Source: an uncultured Actinobaculum sp.
Lineage (GTDB): Bacteria > Actinomycetota > Actinomycetes > Actinomycetales > Actinomycetaceae
NCBI GenBank assembly: GCA_938020505.1
Contig: CALIHR010000025.1
Location: 1 to 64,000 of the forward strand
Reading direction: 5' to 3'
DNA length: 64,000 nucleotides
A program made the position numbers and the translations under genes. This document shows, piece after piece, positions 62,764 through 64,000 of this stretch; position 1 is the stretch's first letter; the number at the start of each line of letters is the position of its first letter. The notes under the pieces are model-generated. The model was not told the DNA's origin, made no database searches, and was given only the letters and a program-made list of their open reading frames with translations.

Positions 62764-63936
62764 ATGAATTCTCCTGCCGACCCCATCGACGTCATGCTCG
62801 TCTACGGGACGCGCCCCGAGGCCATCAAAATGGCCCCGCTCGTCCACGCCCTCAACCACGACGCGCGCTTCCGCCCGATCGTCGCGGTGACGGGCCAGCA
62901 TCGGGAGATGCTCGACCAGGTCAACACTTTCTTCGGCATTTCCGCCGACGTCGATCTGGACATCCACAGCCCAGGCCAGACGCTCACGCAGGTGACCACG
63001 CGCACTCTCGAAGGGGTGGGCCGCGCCATCGAGGATCGCAAGCCGGACGCGGTCTTCGTCCAAGGCGACACGACCTCGGCCTTCGCCGCCGCGCTGTCGG
63101 GCTTCTACCACGAGCTTCCCGTCGTCCACGTCGAGGCGGGCCTTCGCACGGGAGACATATGGTCTCCCTTCCCGGAGGAGGGAAACCGACGGCTCATCGG
63201 CCAGCTTGCCGCCCTCCACCTTCCGCCCACGCCCGCGAGCAAGGAGAACCTCCTTCGCGAAGACTTCGCGCCCGAGACCATCCACGTGACCGGAAACACC
63301 GTCATCGACGCCCTGCTCGACGCCGTCAAACGGTACGTTCCCAGCGGGGACGCGGCTCTCGACGCCGCCGTATCCGACCCCTCGCGCAGGCTCGTGCTGG
63401 TGACGGCCCACCGCCGCGAATCCTGGGGCGCGCCGATGGAGCGCATAGGGGAGGCCGTGGCGCGCTTGGCCCGGGAGCACCCCGACGTCGTCTTCGCCCT
63501 TCCCGTCCATCGCAACCCCAAGGTGCGCGAGGCCCTCCTGCCCCACGTGAGCGTGCTGTCGAACGTCATCGTCACCGAGCCTCTTGCCTACGGAGCGTTC
63601 TGCACGGTGATGAACAGGGCGGACATCGTCCTCACGGATTCGGGCGGCGTCCAAGAGGAGGCGCCCGCGCTTTCCAAGCCCGTCCTAGTTTTGCGGGAGA
63701 ACACCGAACGGCCCGAAGCGGTCGAATTCGGCGTCGCCCGCCTCGTCGGAACCGATTCCGACCGAATCTTTGCCGAAGCCTCTCGTCTTCTCGACGACGC
63801 CGACGCTTACGCCGCCATGGCGCACGCGGTCAATCCATACGGCGACGGACGCGCCTGCGAGCGCGTCATCGCCGCGACCGCGGAGCTGTTCGGGCGGGGC
63901 GAGGCCGTCGCCGACTTCGACCCGGCTCGGCAATAG
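62764..63936 (+). CDS. wecB: UDP-N-acetylglucosamine 2-epimerase (non-hydrolysing)
   Basis: Interconverts UDP-GlcNAc and UDP-ManNAc. The GT-B-like family motifs are YGTRPEAIKMAPLV near the start, VTGQHREMLDQV, VQGDTTSAFAAAL, HVEAGLRTGD and TDSGGVQEEAP. ALSKPVLVLRENTERPEAV lies near the C-terminus. Product 390 residues. AAAGGGCAACA precedes the ATG, 22 bp after the lectin-like gene, so it belongs to the same operon. It would supply ManNAc for the synthase or for teichoic-acid-type linkage units. Confidence 0.92.
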   Translation: MNSPADPIDVMLVYGTRPEAIKMAPLVHALNHDARFRPIVAVTGQHREMLDQVNTFFGISADVDLDIHSPGQTLTQVTTRTLEGVGRAIEDRKPDAVFVQGDTTSAFAAALSGFYHELPVVHVEAGLRTGDIWSPFPEEGNRRLIGQLAALHLPPTPASKENLLREDFAPETIHVTGNTVIDALLDAVKRYVPSGDAALDAAVSDPSRRLVLVTAHRRESWGAPMERIGEAVARLAREHPDVVFALPVHRNPKVREALLPHVSVLSNVIVTEPLAYGAFCTVMNRADIVLTDSGGVQEEAPALSKPVLVLRENTERPEAVEFGVARLVGTDSDRIFAEASRLLDDADAYAAMAHAVNPYGDGRACERVIAATAELFGRGEAVADFDPARQ

Positions 63937-63938
63937 GC

Positions 63939-63978
63939 CGTCGGCCAGGCACTCCCTGATTCAATCGCTCGGCCGACG
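63939..63978. repeat. Inverted repeat after wecB at the window edge
   Basis: CGTCGGCC (63939-63946) and GGCCGACG (63971-63978) face each other over a 24-nt loop, just after the wecB stop. It may act as a terminator. TTGACA at 63979-63984 looks like a -35 for a gene beyond the window. Confidence 0.5.
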
Positions 63979-64000
63979 TTGACAATCCACGATGCCCTCC

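Overview
The window is GC-rich with strong third-position GC bias. GTG and TTG starts are common, genes are packed with ATGA/GTGA overlaps, and several starts look leaderless. A single-chain type I fatty acid synthase, an actinobacterial carboxylase pair and a DUF3117 protein place it in the Actinobacteria. PFK and malate dehydrogenase argue against Bifidobacterium and fit an Actinomycetaceae-like relative; the species cannot be read from the sequence. No rRNA, tRNA, CRISPR array, insertion sequence or prophage was recognised, so this looks like a chromosomal core segment.

Layout. 0-11 kb holds central carbon and alpha-glucan use: a double-length phosphofructokinase (minus strand), an unknown coiled-coil protein, a secreted alpha-amylase, a pullulanase without signal peptide, and glucose-6-phosphate isomerase. 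11-14.6 kb is an AT-rich, repeat-bearing gap followed by two genes that look like type VII secretion (WXG100-like) substrates with no secretion machinery nearby. Malate dehydrogenase follows. 16-30 kb is a self-contained fatty acid module: biotin ligase, biotin carboxylase/carrier, carboxyltransferase, a 2,944-residue FAS-I and its phosphopantetheinyl transferase. 30-33 kb carries a lipoprotein esterase and a LURP-one-like protein. 32.7-37.8 kb is a tightly overlapped run glyA-folD-xth-yihY-manC.

37.8-49 kb is a nucleoside uptake and catabolism cluster: BMP lipoprotein, ABC ATPase, two permeases, cytidine deaminase, thymidine phosphorylase and deoxyribose-phosphate aldolase on the plus strand, then a hexose/pentose phosphomutase and purine nucleoside phosphorylase on the minus strand. 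Together they can import nucleosides, release the base and feed (deoxy)ribose phosphates into glycolysis. 49-60 kb is actinobacterial housekeeping: dapE, a LOG-like protein, DUF3117, O-methyltransferase, Mrp, DUF1003, a soluble MgtE-N/CBS protein, aminopeptidase P, a PHP phosphoesterase, MarC and a DEAD-box helicase. 60-64 kb is a surface glycan operon: a small membrane protein, a processive GT2 synthase, a membrane-anchored protein with a lectin-like ectodomain, and UDP-GlcNAc 2-epimerase.

The most unusual signal is structural. At several unrelated genes the last codons, including the stop codon, are copied as degenerate tandem repeats into the downstream spacer. The clearest case follows the LOG-like gene: a 23-nt unit with stop codons in all three frames. 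Other candidates for follow-up are the eukaryote-like tandem PFK, the glycan synthase operon, the orphan WXG100-like pair, and a 17-bp direct repeat upstream of the fatty acid operon.
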